A stretch of DNA of 64,000 bases from Otatea glauca (Eukaryota > Streptophyta > Magnoliopsida > Poales > Poaceae), in the NCBI GenBank assembly GCA_036346275.1, contig CM070722.1:61169524-61233523 (forward strand), given 5' to 3'. Under the pieces are notes generated by a model. It was not told where the DNA came from and ran no database searches. It saw only the letters and a list, made by a program, of their open reading frames with translations. Shown here one piece after another: positions 1-12,506 of the stretch (its first letter is position 1; each line of letters opens with the position of its first letter). Both the position numbers and the translations under genes were made by a program.

Positions 1-1409
1 GGAAAAGGGTTGGTTTGAAGTTAACCTGGCTATATAGCGACCATATTAGCAGAGCTTACTGTCAGGTGGGGGCTAACACGGTTCGGGCCCACCTGTCAGT
101 GAGAAATGTTACTGTTGCTCTCGATCGCATTTAGCAAAGCTAAGCAAAGCGAGGGTGTCCTCTTCCGACGGCAATATAGCATAACGTCCCCAGCCGCAGC
201 CTAAGCTTAAGCTAAGTTGCTTCACATGTTAGCTTTCCGTACCTTTATTAAGGCTTGTCGCCAAAATTGGCGCCTCAACTTTTCTTTTCCTAATTATGCC
301 TTCAAAAGTTCAAGATTTAATTATGTTTTGGAGTACTTTCAAAGTCCTATATATGTATTTAATTTCTTTCTTCTCTTGTTTACTTACTCCAGTTTTGACC
401 TAGGAGGCTAGGAGAGAGAGTACTGTTGTGAAGATTAAGAGGACTAGCATCGTAATACTACTATACTAGTAGGTTGTGTTCTAATAATTGTAACACTAGA
501 TCTACAACGATGCGATATTGACTTGATATTACTCCAACAAAAAACGGCTAGTCCGTGTAAACCAGCTAGTTACCTCCTTATTTATCGCATAACATATGTG
601 AATATTTCTACAAACATAAAAAATATTTCCACGGCAAAAAGCTAAAATCACAACCAGTATGGCACTTGGGAACTCCAACACAGTCCAAATTTCATCATCC
701 GTGTTTCAAATTTGAAGTGACACCTCCGGTCTACAATTTCCAATTTCACACGCTCTAAAACAAGTACAATAACAAAGATACCTGTTTACTTTATCTCTCA
801 TCCATATCATCTAGAGTAAACATTAAAGCCAGATTGTACAATAGTTATTTCTAAAATTTGACTTTAGATGTAGTGCATTAACTATCTCTCCTCTCTTGCA
901 CATAAATAATTTACTTATGCTTATGTGCAATGCTTACTACTAAATAAGAGCCAGCTCTCTTCCCTCTTCTTTTTTTCTCACTTTTTCATATAGAATAAAA
1001 TTGACGTGAACATACTAAAAATAAACTAAGATGATCTTATTATACATGTCCTAGGCTTCGTTTGAAAGACGGGAATTTTTGCTAGGCCTCAAACTTTTCC
1101 CGAATCCTGGTTAAGCACCTCCAGGGTTTCAGCTTTTAAAAGCCTAATCACTCCTCTAATCAATGTCGCTAAGCACTAATCGCTAAACCGCCTGCATTAA
1201 CAAACCACCCTTGCCGTTTTCTCCGCTTCCCTTTCCCCTCCGATCGCAGCAGCTTCCGCGAAGAAGCGGTGGCCGCCATTAAAATACCAAACTCGCCACG
1301 CGCATCGGCTCTCCTCCCTCCTCCTCCTCGAGTGCCACTGCCGCCACCTCCACTTCCCCAAACCCTAACTCTAGCGTGCTCTTCTCCCTGCCCGGCGGCG
1401 CGCGAGGCG
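1..1409. other. Upstream intergenic region of the ABHD17-like gene
   Basis: I see no coding gene here. The short ORF at 217-411 has no recognisable motif and lies in AT-rich DNA. Positions 1200-1409 are a GC/CT-rich leader typical of grass promoters and 5' UTRs, directly before the ATG at 1410. An ORF that opens at 1269 runs in frame into the gene, but it is proline-rich low complexity and is better read as 5' UTR. Confidence 0.5.
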
Positions 1410-4400
1410 ATGGGCGCCGTCGCCTCCACTGTGGCGGCGCGCTTCGCGTTCTTCCCGCCGTCCCCGCCCTCGTACGGGTTCGAGCCGCCGCCCTCGCCCG
1501 CCGCCGCGGCCGCGGACGGGGCGGTGGTGGAGCTGAGCGGGGTGCCGCGGCGGGGCGGCGTGGAGGCGCGACGGCTGCCGACGAAGCGCGGCACGGAGGT
1601 GGTGGTCATGTACGTGCGGCAGCCCGGGGCGCGCCTCACGCTGCTCTACTCCCACGGCAACGCGGCGGACCTCGGGCAGATGTACGAGCTCTTCGTCGAG
1701 CTCAGCTCCCATCTCAACGTCAACCTCATGGGGTACGCCACACCCGCTTGGATAAGATTGGAACGAGATCCTGTTCGTTATATTATGCTATTATACTGTC
1801 GGGCTGCTTGATTAGGGCAAAAGTTTGGATCTTTGAGCTCACGATTGTGGGACGTTCGTGTCGGCATCGGAGGTCTCGATTGTTTTAGATTAGTACTCGC
1901 CGTCTTGGTTGTGCTTGGTGGGATACGTTTGGTATCTTGGAATGGATCACTAGGAATGCTATAGGCTCCGCTGTTTTGTCTATTGCATTGGCGTTTAAAT
2001 GTTTTACTCAGGACCAGTGCCATTGGTTCCTTATTTTGTATTCGGACCGAAAAAATGCATTATGCGTTGCTGTTAGTTCTTTTGTTCACTAGTACAAATC
2101 GTAGGCGTGAATTTGATGTAAGTTTCTTCATCAGATAATCTTCAAGGTCGTGCTTGGAGTTGGTTTGTGTATTCGCTGAAGGCAGCTTTAGATATTGTTG
2201 CTATGTATAATTGTTTGGAAACATTGGGTCAGCAATTCATGTGTTATTGAATCAGTGGGAAATTGGAAATGTCTATGGAGGCAGCTGTTTATCTGGCTGT
2301 GTGGTTCAAGAGGTTAGGCTATTCTGGTGAATAATAATAGATTTGATTGAAGTTGATCATTATTTTTCTAATAAATATTATAGCTAATTGGAAAGTTTTG
2401 GATGTTAGTGTGCTGTACTAGCGATGGGTGGGCATGTCTGCTTCATGTCACTACTAGAGTCGTTTGGGAATTCAAGGATCTGTGGAAGGAAGATGAAATA
2501 TTTAGATTCGAGCAATTGGTTTGGTTGTGAATCTTGTGATTGGGCGTTAAGTAATTCGGTTGGTAAGAACTGGTACATTAGTTGTAGCGGGACCATTTTG
2601 GTTACCATCTTTGGTCAAAATTTGAACACCTCATTGGCTCATTCTTAACATTTGTAAGATGATATTGATATTCTAGTTTTTTGCTCATTCTGTAGAACAT
2701 TTTCCTAATATAGGCATCTTCTGCTGATTGCTGTTTATAGTGACGTGTAGTGATGAAAATGAGAATTTTTTTACATTACAAATTTTGGTTAGATTGTTGA
2801 ATAATCGTTATGGTATATCATTTCTGTTGTCAGCACAAAGTCTGAGAACCAAAATTGGTTATGTTTGATCAGAAATTTTATCTATAGATTTGTTCGCAAA
2901 AGTTGGTGATGTGTTAGGAAATGTTAGGACAATTAGATATCTTTTAGAGGTATATGAGAGCAAATTTTCATTCTTCATTGTTCTATTTATTCATATTTTG
3001 AATAGAAATGTCTGATCTTGGTAGAGGGATCTTTAATGAAGTTCCCATTTGGGCATGCTTTGATTAGAGCTGCTGTCCATTGGCTTTTCCAGTTATAAGT
3101 TTGGATTTTGCTGTTAGTTTTGGTGGCAGAAGTAAATAAATGAAGCCATGAAGGAACTTTGGCTTATAGCTTACGCTCCATACACCCATTTGAGTGGACC
3201 AGGTTTTTAGTGAGAGAATTGGGTATTTTAGATCCGATGACTACGGTTATTGGATAGGCTGGCAGATGAGCTTTTGGTTGGTTAGATTCATTTAGTTGTT
3301 CAGTGGATCTAGCACTTATATCCAGTTTCAAATATTGTGGTATGGAGTAATTAACCTATTAAGTTCTCCAACTTAACTCTTCTGAGCATTCATGTTGTTT
3401 CTTATTGAGTAATATAAACGCCGTTTGTCTCCGTCTTATAGCTTCAATCCTAGTTTGTCGTTTTAGTTGTGGGACCTAGCTATAATTTGATATGTAGTTT
3501 GACTTTTCGACAGGTCTATCAGCTGTTGTCTTGACACAATGGCAGCTATAATGTGTTGATATTGATGATTACACAAATATATCTATACACGGTTTTTAAG
3601 CTCTGTCTTTGTGCTTATGATATATGTGCTTTTCATTTGATACTAGTTAATACCTCCGCAGCCATGATCCTTTTAATGCCATGTAAGTTTTGCTGACCAT
3701 AATGGCCATTTTGGCTTCACAAACAGTAACTTGTGCAAAATTTTTTGCAGTTATGATTATTCTGGGTACGGGCAATCATCTGGGAAGGTAAAGACTCAAC
3801 CTTCTTTTTTAGGAAAGTACTTTTCCTTTTCCCCCCTTTTGCTTTCATTTTTATAAGGTCCAGCTCTCCCGGTTTGCATAATCACTGATTTATTCCTATT
3901 TGATTCTGCAGCCGAGTGAGCAGAACACTTATGCTGATATAGAGGCTGCTTATAGGTGTCTCATAGAAACTTATGGAGCCTCTGAGGAAAACATCATTCT
4001 GTATGGTCAATCAGTTGGCAGTGGTCCTACTTTGGATTTGGCATCCCGTTTGCCTCATTTGAGAGCAGTTGTTCTACATAGCCCAATTTCGTCTGGCTTA
4101 AGAGTGATGTATCCTGTAAAACATACATACTGGTTTGACATATATAAGGTGATTACTTTGTTCCTGTCAATTTGATCTTTTACTCTTCTTTTTTCTTGTG
4201 AGAATTTGATCTTTTGCTTGATCTAATCTCTTATAAATATATTTGCAGAACATTGACAAAATTCCATCGGTCAAATGTCCTGTGTTAGTAATTCATGTGA
4301 GTATTCTGCTGACAGCATGATTTCCTATTAGTGTTAAACTCCATGTGCTGATGTGCACACATGCATGTGCGTTTATATTGTTATAAATGTTGGTGTTGTG

Positions 4401-5661
4401 GAGTTGGGATGGAGCCTTTAAATATTTGAATTTGATTATTATATATCATTTTTATCCATTCTTTTCAAAATATGTTTCAAGTTGCAAGTTTGTTGTTTTT
4501 ACTGATGTTGTTAAACTGCATATTAAGCTCTCTATTTTTTGTGTCTCTGTGGAGAAAATGTTTATGCAAGTTTGAACATCCACAGATGTTACTATGTGGC
4601 TTACATGCCAACTTTTACTTTTGGTGTCAATAAATTGGTTTACATACTAGATATTCTGTATCATCATACCTTATTATACTGTTGTATTGAGTGAGTACCC
4701 TATACCTATTATAGCGTTGTACTAGGGTATAGGATACTGTTTTTCATTTCCAGATCATAAGGCCCTTTTGGTCAGTACTGTGACAGGCACAAATTCCTGC
4801 ACAGAAAATGCTGGTTAAGGGTGCCGTACTTAAGGAATACAAGTTCAACACAGTTAAACTGCTGTAATGTTTGTGTGATTGTTGTTTCCATATAGAAGGG
4901 CACAACTCTTCCTTCTTAGGCAGAAACTTTAATAATTATGGACCTCCTTGCTACGGTGTTTTGGAATGAGATAACTGTTGAATAGCTACATAAATATTTC
5001 ATCACCTATTAATGGCACTAAAATGATATCATCTGCAGGGTACAGCTGATGAGGTTGTCGACTGTTCTCATGGGAGGGCACTGTGGGAACTCTCTAAAGT
5101 AAAGTATGAGCCTCTTTGGGTCAAAGGAGGAAACCATTGTAATTTGGAACTCTACCCAGAATACATTAAGCACCTAAAAAAGTTTGTCACAGCCATAGAG
5201 AAATCACCACCATTGAAAGATGAATCTCCAGAGAGCTCAGGTCCTTCAGATCTTAGTGAAACAGGGTCTGAAAGTATGGACAGCTCAAGGAAAAGCACAG
5301 ATGTCAGGGAAAAATCGAGGTCAAGCATTGATTGCAGGCATAGCACGGATCGGCGGGACAAACCAAGGGGCAGCGTAGATAGGAGAGAGAGAAGCAGAAA
5401 GAGTGTAGATCATCCTGACAAACCACGGGCTAGTGTGGATCAACCTGATAAGCCACGGAAAAGCATTGACCGGTCTGTATATTCTTATATGCGTTCTGTT
5501 TGTTTTACAGTTTCATGTGGATTACTGTTACAAGAGATATCCTTTTTTACGTCTTCTTGATCTCTGCGATGCGTTGATGTGACAGCTTTGGAGGCATGAT
5601 GAGGTCCGTTAAATTGTGCAATATTGACTGTTTCAAAGTAACCTCTGCTTCTGGGAGCTGA
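1410..5661 (+). CDS. ABHD17-type alpha/beta hydrolase (serine hydrolase), 384 aa
   Basis: Exons are 1410-1732, 3751-3787, 3912-4148, 4249-4296, 5039-5472 and 5586-5661. All introns are GT-AG and the phases join to 1155 nt. The protein begins MGAVASTVAARF. It carries the oxyanion-region motif LYSHGNAADLGQM, the nucleophile elbow GQSVG (Ser about 154), an Asp in TADEVVD (about 219) and a His in GGNHCN (about 248), so the catalytic triad is complete. After the hydrolase domain comes a Ser/Arg/Lys-rich tail of roughly 100 residues with repeated SxD steps, ending in a short conserved LCNIDCFKV-type C terminus. Animal ABHD17 proteins remove palmitate from membrane proteins; the plant substrate cannot be seen here. 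Retaining the last 113-nt intron gives a shorter ORF ending at 5560. The start was chosen by family length and because it is the first ATG in the conserved frame. Confidence 0.93.
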
Positions 5662-5861
5662 AAAATGATGGAAGGTTAGTGTTTGGTAGTCATCTGTATT
5701 TATTTCATTTGTATAATCTATTCAATTGGGTGTTCAGTTTGGCTGTGGAAGGTGTATTGATTTGGATGAGGGTTTGTCTTGTTCTCCTGAATTGTTTCTT
5801 GAGAAGAAATAATCATTCATTCCCAACTCCGAGTTTTTGAAGTCATCATTTTTTACTAGTA
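5662..5861. other. 3' UTR and short spacer
   Basis: This is the presumed 3' UTR of the hydrolase, AT-rich and without an ORF. It ends at the Helitron-like boundary ACTAGT near 5860. Confidence 0.4.
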
Positions 5862-6837
5862 AGCTGCACGGCCCGTGCAGTTACAACAGAAACACATATT
5901 TTGCACCAAAAATTTTCTATGCAATGTGCACTAATGAATCATACTATTCACTTGAATGTGCAATTATTGAATGTTCAAATCATTTCGTTGTGTGAACTGT
6001 GAAGCACATAAATTGCCCACACTTTTTTACAAACGCAAACTGAGAACATCTCTAATTTTGCAATTAATAGAAGGCATGCACGGTACAAAGTATTTTGTAA
6101 AATTTAGACGCATTTACATACGTCTGCAGAGTATTTCGCAGGAAACAATACATATCTGCAAGAATCCTATAAAATTCGTGCGTTCCACGGGGCCTCATTG
6201 CTGACAGGTAAGAGCTTTTAGCCAGAACATCACTATCTTCGGTTCTGGTAGGTTTAAAACACATCTGAACAACCTACCACCTGTAAATCCAAAGATCTCA
6301 TGAATAATCTAGAATCAAATATGACAAGCAAACAACTAAAGAACACCCTCGGATGACATGCTTTCGAACAGTTCACTCCTTAGTTTTTTATGCTAAGAAA
6401 AACAAAAAATTAGAAACAACAATTTCTAAACATCGATTCAAGCATTCAGTAACACAACTCTATCTTGATACAGTTTCAAACTCTACCGATCAATGTACAT
6501 GCGCACTTCTGCATTAGGCAAGCCGCCAAGCCGGTGTTCGTTGCAAACATCGCCGATCTGTCCCATAGGTAGGGAACAACAATACATGAAAATTCCCTCC
6601 TATGTCTTTGTGATCCAGCTAGACATGGATCGCCAGCATCACTCTTCTGATGAATCATCCATGCAGCAATTACCCAGTAAACGTTTGGATCGCCGCCATT
6701 CTGTCTATCCGTTCGTCTATAGCTCTGCGCAGCCTGATGTGGAGACCTTGAAATTCAAGAATCAGGGTAGTAGTAAAATCAGGAGCAAAAACATGATAAA
6801 CAAGCTGCAATTGACCGGACAAAAACAATGGTAGATT

Positions 6838-7101
6838 TTAATAGGTACCTGAACTCAATGCCTTCTGATTGCTAAAACCTTGTTCATCTAAGCCAGCGAT
6901 TCTTGCTCCCTTTGGAGCACTGCACTGCACATTCGAGCTTTCAGCCAGTCTGTAGAAAGCGCCATGGACCCCACGACAGTTTGTAGACCAATATCCCATC
7001 ATATTGGGACTCATGCCATCATGCACCCCACGACTCTGAAGAGGATTATAATCAGATAACTCTTCACCTGGTCCTGAATTCAGCACACAGAGATAATCCA
7101 A
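6838..7101 (-). pseudogene. Unrecognised exon-like ORF inside the Helitron candidate
   Basis: This - strand open frame of about 87 codons includes LSDYNPLQSRGVHDGMSPNM and an Ala/Gly/Asp-rich stretch, and has host-exon-like codon use. It starts from GTG, not ATG. I do not recognise the family. It sits about 500 bp from the next exon-like block and is probably part of a captured, non-functional host gene fragment. Confidence 0.3.
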
Positions 7102-7617
7102 TGTCAGTCAGGAAACAGTGTGCACTTGAATTCAAGGCACAATCCCATAACCGATTGCAAACATGTTTATGTAACCTTATTACAGATCCATCAGAACCGC
7201 CTACGAGACCCACAGACTCATCCTCTTAGCAGCAGTCGAGAAGCGCCGCCTCCGACTGTAGAGTAGACGAGTCTGCGCCGTACAGCCGCAGCCCGAGCAA
7301 AACAAATCCAACGCAAAAACCCTACCAAGCATCTCCCCAGCAGACACAGACTCCCCCAATTTCATCTCAAGAGTAAACGCGTCGAAATCGGAAGCCGCAA
7401 TGAGCTAGAACGGGCACGAGTACCACAAATCACCCCCCAAAAAATTACACCCCCCCCCCCCCCCCCAACACCCACCCACCAATATGAACTTGACCAAATC
7501 AGAAGTAAGCAACGAGATCAAAATGGCGAAGTAGCCATAGATGACGAGGGGGAGAGAGATCTCACCGAATACAGGGAGGAGACGATCATATTGTTGGAGA
7601 CCAGGGCGAATCAAAGC

Positions 7618-7830
7618 CTAGAGACGGACGTCGGTGTGGGTGTGAGTGTGGGCGGCAAGGGGAGCGGCGGCACCTGACTTGGTGGACCCGGGGGGCGAGG
7701 CGGTCGGGTGGAGAACGTGATGTGTATAAGCGTCGAGCGCGTCGCTGATGGAGCGCAGCTCCCCCGCATATGCCGCGTGCGCCCCCACCAGCACGCTCGC
7801 CCGCCACCTTGATGGGACACTTTCTGTCAT
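7618..7830 (-). pseudogene. Unrecognised 70-aa exon-like ORF inside the Helitron candidate
   Basis: A GC-rich - strand ORF from ATG at 7830 to a stop at 7618 begins MTESVPSRWRASVLVGAH and continues with an AYAGELRSISDALDAY stretch, which looks helical and host-like. I cannot assign a family. Its GC content is far above the flanks and it lies between the Helitron ends, which suggests a captured first exon. It could also be a real short gene. Overlapping ORFs in other frames are shadows. Confidence 0.3.
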
Positions 7831-8312
7831 GGCACACCGTCATGGGGTCCCTAGCCACGCCGCCGCCGCCAGATCTTGATGGAGGAAGCTCGCCAGCCGC
7901 CAGATCCAGATGGAGGGAAGCTGCTGCAAGGACGGCAAAGGGAGGCGGTAGTGGGGACGATGGAGGGAGGTGGGCAGGCAGCGGTTTAGTTGGAGATGAG
8001 GGAGGGGCGGCTTTCTTTCCGTGTGTCGGCGGCCCGTGGAGAGACGCGAGGGAATCGGGGCTAAGGGCAGATGGAGTGAGAGGGAAAAAGAAAACCAGCG
8101 AAGAAGATCGTCGACGTGGGTTGGACCGTTGGCGGACGTGGGGATGGTACGGTTTGGGGGAGGGAGACGGGGCGCGCGGAGGAGAAGAGGGGCACGGAGC
8201 GGTTGATCGTTGATGCGGCGGGGTTGGATGAACAGTGTAAACCCCTTTTTTTTATTAGTTTAGAAATGAAAAACGCGGCCCCTGCAGACCACCATCCTTA
8301 CGTATCTGTACA

Positions 8313-9511
8313 CAGGGTTCCAAATCACGGCGAATTTCGGCGAAATTTTGGATTTTAGGCCTACGCGAAATTAAAATTTAAAATTATTACAAAAATTTCG
8401 TTTTTCGGTGAAATTTCGTGTGTTTTGGCCGGTTTTTGAACTTTTAGGGCCATATTTATCCAATAACCCTTAGGAGAGTCATCTCTTGTGAAAATTGGTT
8501 GAAAAACTGAATTTTTGAGACATTTTAAAATTTTTGGTAGAAACACTATCAGAATTTTATAGAATTGTACAAGCTTGATAATGAACTGAAAATTTTATGA
8601 TACTATCTTTAATAGTTTAGGATTATACATAAAAAATTTCAAAAATGAAACTGTCCCAATTATATTTCAAAAATCAAAAAGAGAAGAACATAAATGGTAC
8701 TGTGCCTTGTAAGAATTTTATAAATTCACTGGAGTGTGATCATGATTCAAAAATTTATGAGATATTAAGAACTTCCCTATCACCTTTCTGTAAAATTTTC
8801 AAAAAGTTTAAACTTTTTTATTGCTAAAGCAAATCTATGTATTGATCATCATGCTTTTATCAGGATGTAGCACTGTCTGAATTTTTAAATATTATTTGAG
8901 AATGATCATCATCTAAAAATTTTAAAGAAACATTAATGTTACATCAGGACCATCTACAAAAATTTTCAAAAGTTTTTAATGTGGTTTAGATAATTTTTCA
9001 TTTTGTTCAAGTTTGCGGGTAAGCCTTTTACAGGACAGTAGTACTGTTCAAAATTTTTAAAAATTCATGAAATTTGATCATCATTTGAAAATTTTATGAG
9101 AACATTAAAGATGCATCATAACCATGCAAACTTTTTTTCAAAAGTTTATAACGTGGTTTGAACCATTTTGCATTCGGTTCAAAATTGTCAGTCAGCGTTT
9201 TATCAGGACAGTAGTAATGTTTAAATTTTAAAAAATTCCACATACTTCATAATTATCTGAAATTTTTATGGCAATATCACCTATGTGTCATGACTCTCCA
9301 AAAAAAAATCAAAATTGTTCGACATCGTTTGACCTATTTTTCTGCCGTTACAAAAATGCCGAAACTTCGGGATTTCTCGGTAGCAAATGGACCGGATTTG
9401 AATTTTGTTTTTTGAATTTCGGACGAGATTTGTCCGAAATACCGAGATCGTCGAAATTTCATCATCCGGTCATAGCCAAGATTTTATCCCAAAACGAAAT
9501 TTGAATCCTTG
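8313..9511. mobile_element. hAT-like non-autonomous element, about 1.2 kb
   Basis: Both ends share a diverged inverted sequence: left CAGGGTTCCAAAT, right (reversed) CAAGGATTCAAAT. They are flanked by TCTGTACA (8305-8312) and CCTGTACG (9512-9519), 6 of 8 bases alike, consistent with an old 8-bp hAT duplication. The AT-rich interior is built of diverged repeats of about 170 bp. Each carries a TTTTATCAGGACAGTAGTA-like core (near 8855, 9027 and 9198) followed by GATCATCAT and AAAATTT. No protein is encoded. A truncated relative lies at 19540-19826. Confidence 0.45.
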
Positions 9512-10590
9512 CCTGTACGTAGATATACTGCTGTATCACTACACTGTCCTGGTTTTCTTTTCTGTATAAACATTTCATAGTTGTGATCAAACTAAACTGG
9601 GAATTTTGTTTTACCTATTTGGAAAGTTATATTCTCTTCAAATATGGTTTTGTGTTGTTTCATTATTATGTACCTCCGAAGCAAACATTGCCACTTTGAC
9701 ATGGGAGTTTGCGGCTTTGAGCTTGTAATGGATCATGATTCATGACTGAGTGATGGAATGGCGTCAATTTAAACATCACCTTTGCTCAGTTTAACCCTTA
9801 TACTTGTTTTTACTATTCCATTTCTGCAATTACTGTGTTACTAGCAAATTCATCAACCGTGAATCATACAAGACCGGGTTGACATATTGATGTTTATGGT
9901 TGATTCTTAAAGAAGAATCGTTCCTACGTTGGAATTTGCTGACTACGGCTCTAAAAACTGTAATTAACGACTGGCTGGGAACCTCTGGTAGCGGTTATGA
10001 GTTACTGCTAGTCTCTCAAGCGGTCAAGCCATTCTCTCTCCTCTCTCTCTCGCGAATTACGGTCTGTTTGGGGAACCATAGTATTTTTGAAAAGTTGACT
10101 TTTGGTTTCTAGATTAAAAAATAGCTATAGCTTTTTATGAGTGATCATTTGGCAAATAGCTATTTTTTTACAACAAGTTGTGATAGCACATCTCATCCGA
10201 CTTTTGGCTTTTGCTAGTTATATGTGGCTTCCAGCTTGTGCTAAAAGCTGATCCATTGTTGTGGTGGTAGGGGGTTACTGGCTTTTTGGATGTTGAAGCT
10301 GGCTTTAAGTCTCTAAATAGCGTTTAGGGGAGCTGTAGCTCTTCTGAAAAACTGTTTTTTTTTTGCTTTCTAGACTGAAAAACAGTTGTAGTTTTTTATA
10401 AGAGTCTGTTTGACGAAAAGTTAATTTTCCTTAGCAATGAGCTGCAAAAGTAGGTCTAGTCCAGTTTTCAACTTCTGGTTTTTTTCTAATTATATATGGC
10501 TTCTAATTTATATCAAAAGCCGCTTAAAAACTAAATTGTTTGAGGGATTTGCTGGTTTTTCGAAAGATGAAACTGGCTTAAACCCTCAAT
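9512..10590. other. Intergenic, no gene seen
   Basis: This is AT-rich spacer. From about 10070 to 10600 it resembles the grass repeat class that opens with CTGTTTGGGGAACC and has internal inverted copies of TTTCTAGATTAAAAAATAGCT-like sequence, probably a decayed hAT/MITE. I could not fix its ends. Confidence 0.35.
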
Positions 10591-10770
10591 CAGGGCAAGT
10601 TTGAACGGCTTCTCCTGAACTAAGCGGTTTTCTTTCTTGCAACTAGGAAGCTAGTGAATTGTTGACGTAATTTCACTCAAACAGGGCAAGTTTGAACGGC
10701 TCCTCCTGAACTAAGCGGTTTTCTTTCTTGCAACTAGGAAGCTAGTGAATTATCGACGTAATTTCACTTT
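10591..10770. repeat. Tandem duplication, two copies of a 91-bp unit
   Basis: Two head-to-tail copies start at 10591 and 10682, each with CAGGGCAAGTTTGAACGGCT, then TCCTGAACTAAGCGGTTTTC and AACTAGGAAGCTAGTGAATT. Only a few substitutions separate them (for example GTTGACG versus ATCGACG), so the duplication is fairly recent. Confidence 0.85.
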
Positions 10771-11335
10771 AGTAGCCGGCGATGATTTATGGAGTCGTAG
10801 CGACTGGCTGGACGGGAGCGGCCGGGGCCATCCAAGCTAGAGAAAACTCTGGTGCGAAGGCGGCAGCTCGGGCGATTTGGACGGCCGAGGCGCGAGGCCG
10901 CCGATATGTCGTGGGCGCACGAGAGAACGGACGGCACCCGGACGGGCAGCGGTGCCACGCTCGAGGCCTGCCAGCTCGTGCACCCGCCGGAGGCAAGGTG
11001 GCTCGCGCAGTGGGATAGCTGTGCTGCCGGCAGGGCACCAACGAGGTCTGAAAGAATGGCGACGCGACGACATTCTTTGAGGCCTCGTTGGATGACTACA
11101 CTTCGTTATACCAAGCAGCCTGACTAGTGATCTCTGGCCTACAGCCGCGGCCCAGCCTAGGGCCTGCGTTTCCACCCTGGCCACCTCATTAGGTCAGGAT
11201 TGGATCGAGGTCTAGTGACCCGAAAGGAACCGGGTTGAGCACTGGCCTAGCCCGCAGTTTGCTCTGGCCCGTTCCCATTCTTTTTTTTTGGACGAATTTG
11301 CCTGTCCTAGACAGCTAGACTATCATCGTATTTCG
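10771..11335. other. GC-rich spacer with overlapping spurious ORFs
   Basis: Positions 10790-11200 are GC-rich and open in several frames on both strands. None shows a domain or splice pattern I recognise. It could be a gene relic or a GC-rich transposon interior, and I do not call a gene. Confidence 0.35.
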
Positions 11336-11563
11336 GAGTAAATTTTTACAAAACTATAAATTTATAGTACAAAATATCATAAAATTATATATTTTAACTC
11401 CTATTTCACAAAACTATATATTCAAAACTACAAGTTTTAGCCCTAAAATCTATAGTTTTATAAAATAGAAGCTAAAGCATATAGTTTTCTAATAGTTTGT
11501 ATAGAAAACCTGTATTTTTCTAATAGTTCATACTAGAAATACGTAGTTTTGTAAAATTTACTC
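11336..11563. mobile_element. MITE, about 228 bp
   Basis: The terminal inverted repeats are GAGTAAATTTTTACAAAACTA (left) and its near-complement TAGTTTTGTAAAATTTACTC (right, 11544-11563). TATTTC occurs on both flanks, with one extra G on the left. The AT-rich interior is full of ACTATA/TATAGT and has no ORF. The superfamily is not certain. Confidence 0.6.
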
Positions 11564-12506
11564 TATTTCTAAGGATATAGAATATCATCAATTGATTGGC
11601 TAGCCGCTATTTACAAAGACAAACTAGTACTCCAAACGAAGCTACTACTCCTACGTCAACTCTCAGCTTGGGCTGCTGCTACAAGGAAGAAAATCTGTCG
11701 CCGCCAGGAACGCGCGACTTGGACTTGGAGGGCACGCCCTCGTGTTCCGGGCCCCTCCTATTCCGAGTGCGCCATGAATGCAAATGATGCGGTCGCCGGA
11801 GCCCGAGGCAGCGTCGCACGTTCGCCCGGCGCTCGGTTTCATGTTCTCTCTCGGTTTCCTTCTTGGCGGTTCTGTCGGGTGGGCCCAAACCGGCGTGGGG
11901 AGCTGCGTGGCGGCCTTGGCACGCACCCGGTGTCCCGTTCGATTCCACCGCGCGGTCCACGAGTGCAGCGCCTACGTCGCAACTCAGCTCGCACGCCGGC
12001 AGCGCACGGACGCACGGAGCTGAAGTGCTCGCTTTTTCAGCACCTTTACCTCATTTTATTCGCAAATATAACCTCGTCGGATTGGTCCCCTCTCGCACTC
12101 GTCTGTCTCAGAAGGATATATATATATATGTTCCGTAGTTCGGGCATGACTATATTTACAATTCTATTTAGAAAAAGACTATATTTTTTTAAAAAAAGAC
12201 TAAAATAGTGATAAAGCACTCGGCAAGTTAACAACGAATAGTCCATTTTATCTTTGTGATGACCAAAAGGGCCGCACAGGGTTTATAATCTATCCAGATC
12301 CAAGAAGCTAAGAATCCAGTCTCCATCGGTCAGATCTACTTGATTCGGTTTACATGCTACAGCCGGCGTAGCACATCTGGATCTGGCTATCACTGTGCGG
12401 AACATGGTATCCACGCATCAGCCATCTGGTTGTGCCAATTCAGACCGGCCCAAATTGATCTCACATTGATAATCGCGTCTCAGAAGTCGATTCCCTCGTG
12501 TACGAT
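11564..12506. other. Intergenic, no gene seen
   Basis: A GC-rich patch (11690-12020) is open in several frames without a recognisable domain, followed by AT-rich DNA with a (TA)n stretch at 12118-12130. No gene is supported. Confidence 0.4.

Larger units (their letters stand above)
5860..8264 (-). mobile_element. Candidate non-autonomous Helitron, about 2.4 kb
   Basis: Read on the - strand, the left edge gives a 3' terminus. The palindrome GCACGGGCCGTGC (forward about 5872-5884) is followed by a few bases, then CTAG and a T, which is the classical Helitron hairpin plus CTRR end. The right edge, read on the - strand, begins TCTAAACTAATAAAA followed by GGGG, like grass Helitron 5' ends. The base before this TC is T rather than the usual A, so the 5' boundary is less certain. 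No RepHel ORF is present. The interior carries GC-rich exon-like pieces on the - strand (see 7618-7830 and 6838-7101) that look captured. A run of 17 C at 7450-7466 is a likely assembly weak point. Confidence 0.5.

Noticed and set aside
217..411. 64-codon ORF near the left edge
   Set aside because: It is AT-rich and Phe-rich, with no homologous motif or supporting structure.
1169..1888. Several overlapping ORFs on both strands
   Set aside because: They are shadows of the GC-rich first exon and leader of the ABHD17-like gene; only the frame from 1410 matches the family.
7450..7466. Run of 17 C
   Set aside because: Homopolymer length is error-prone in assemblies; no biological claim is made.
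10764..11184. Protein-coding gene in the GC-rich patch
   Set aside because: Every frame is open for similar lengths and none shows a recognisable motif or splice structure.
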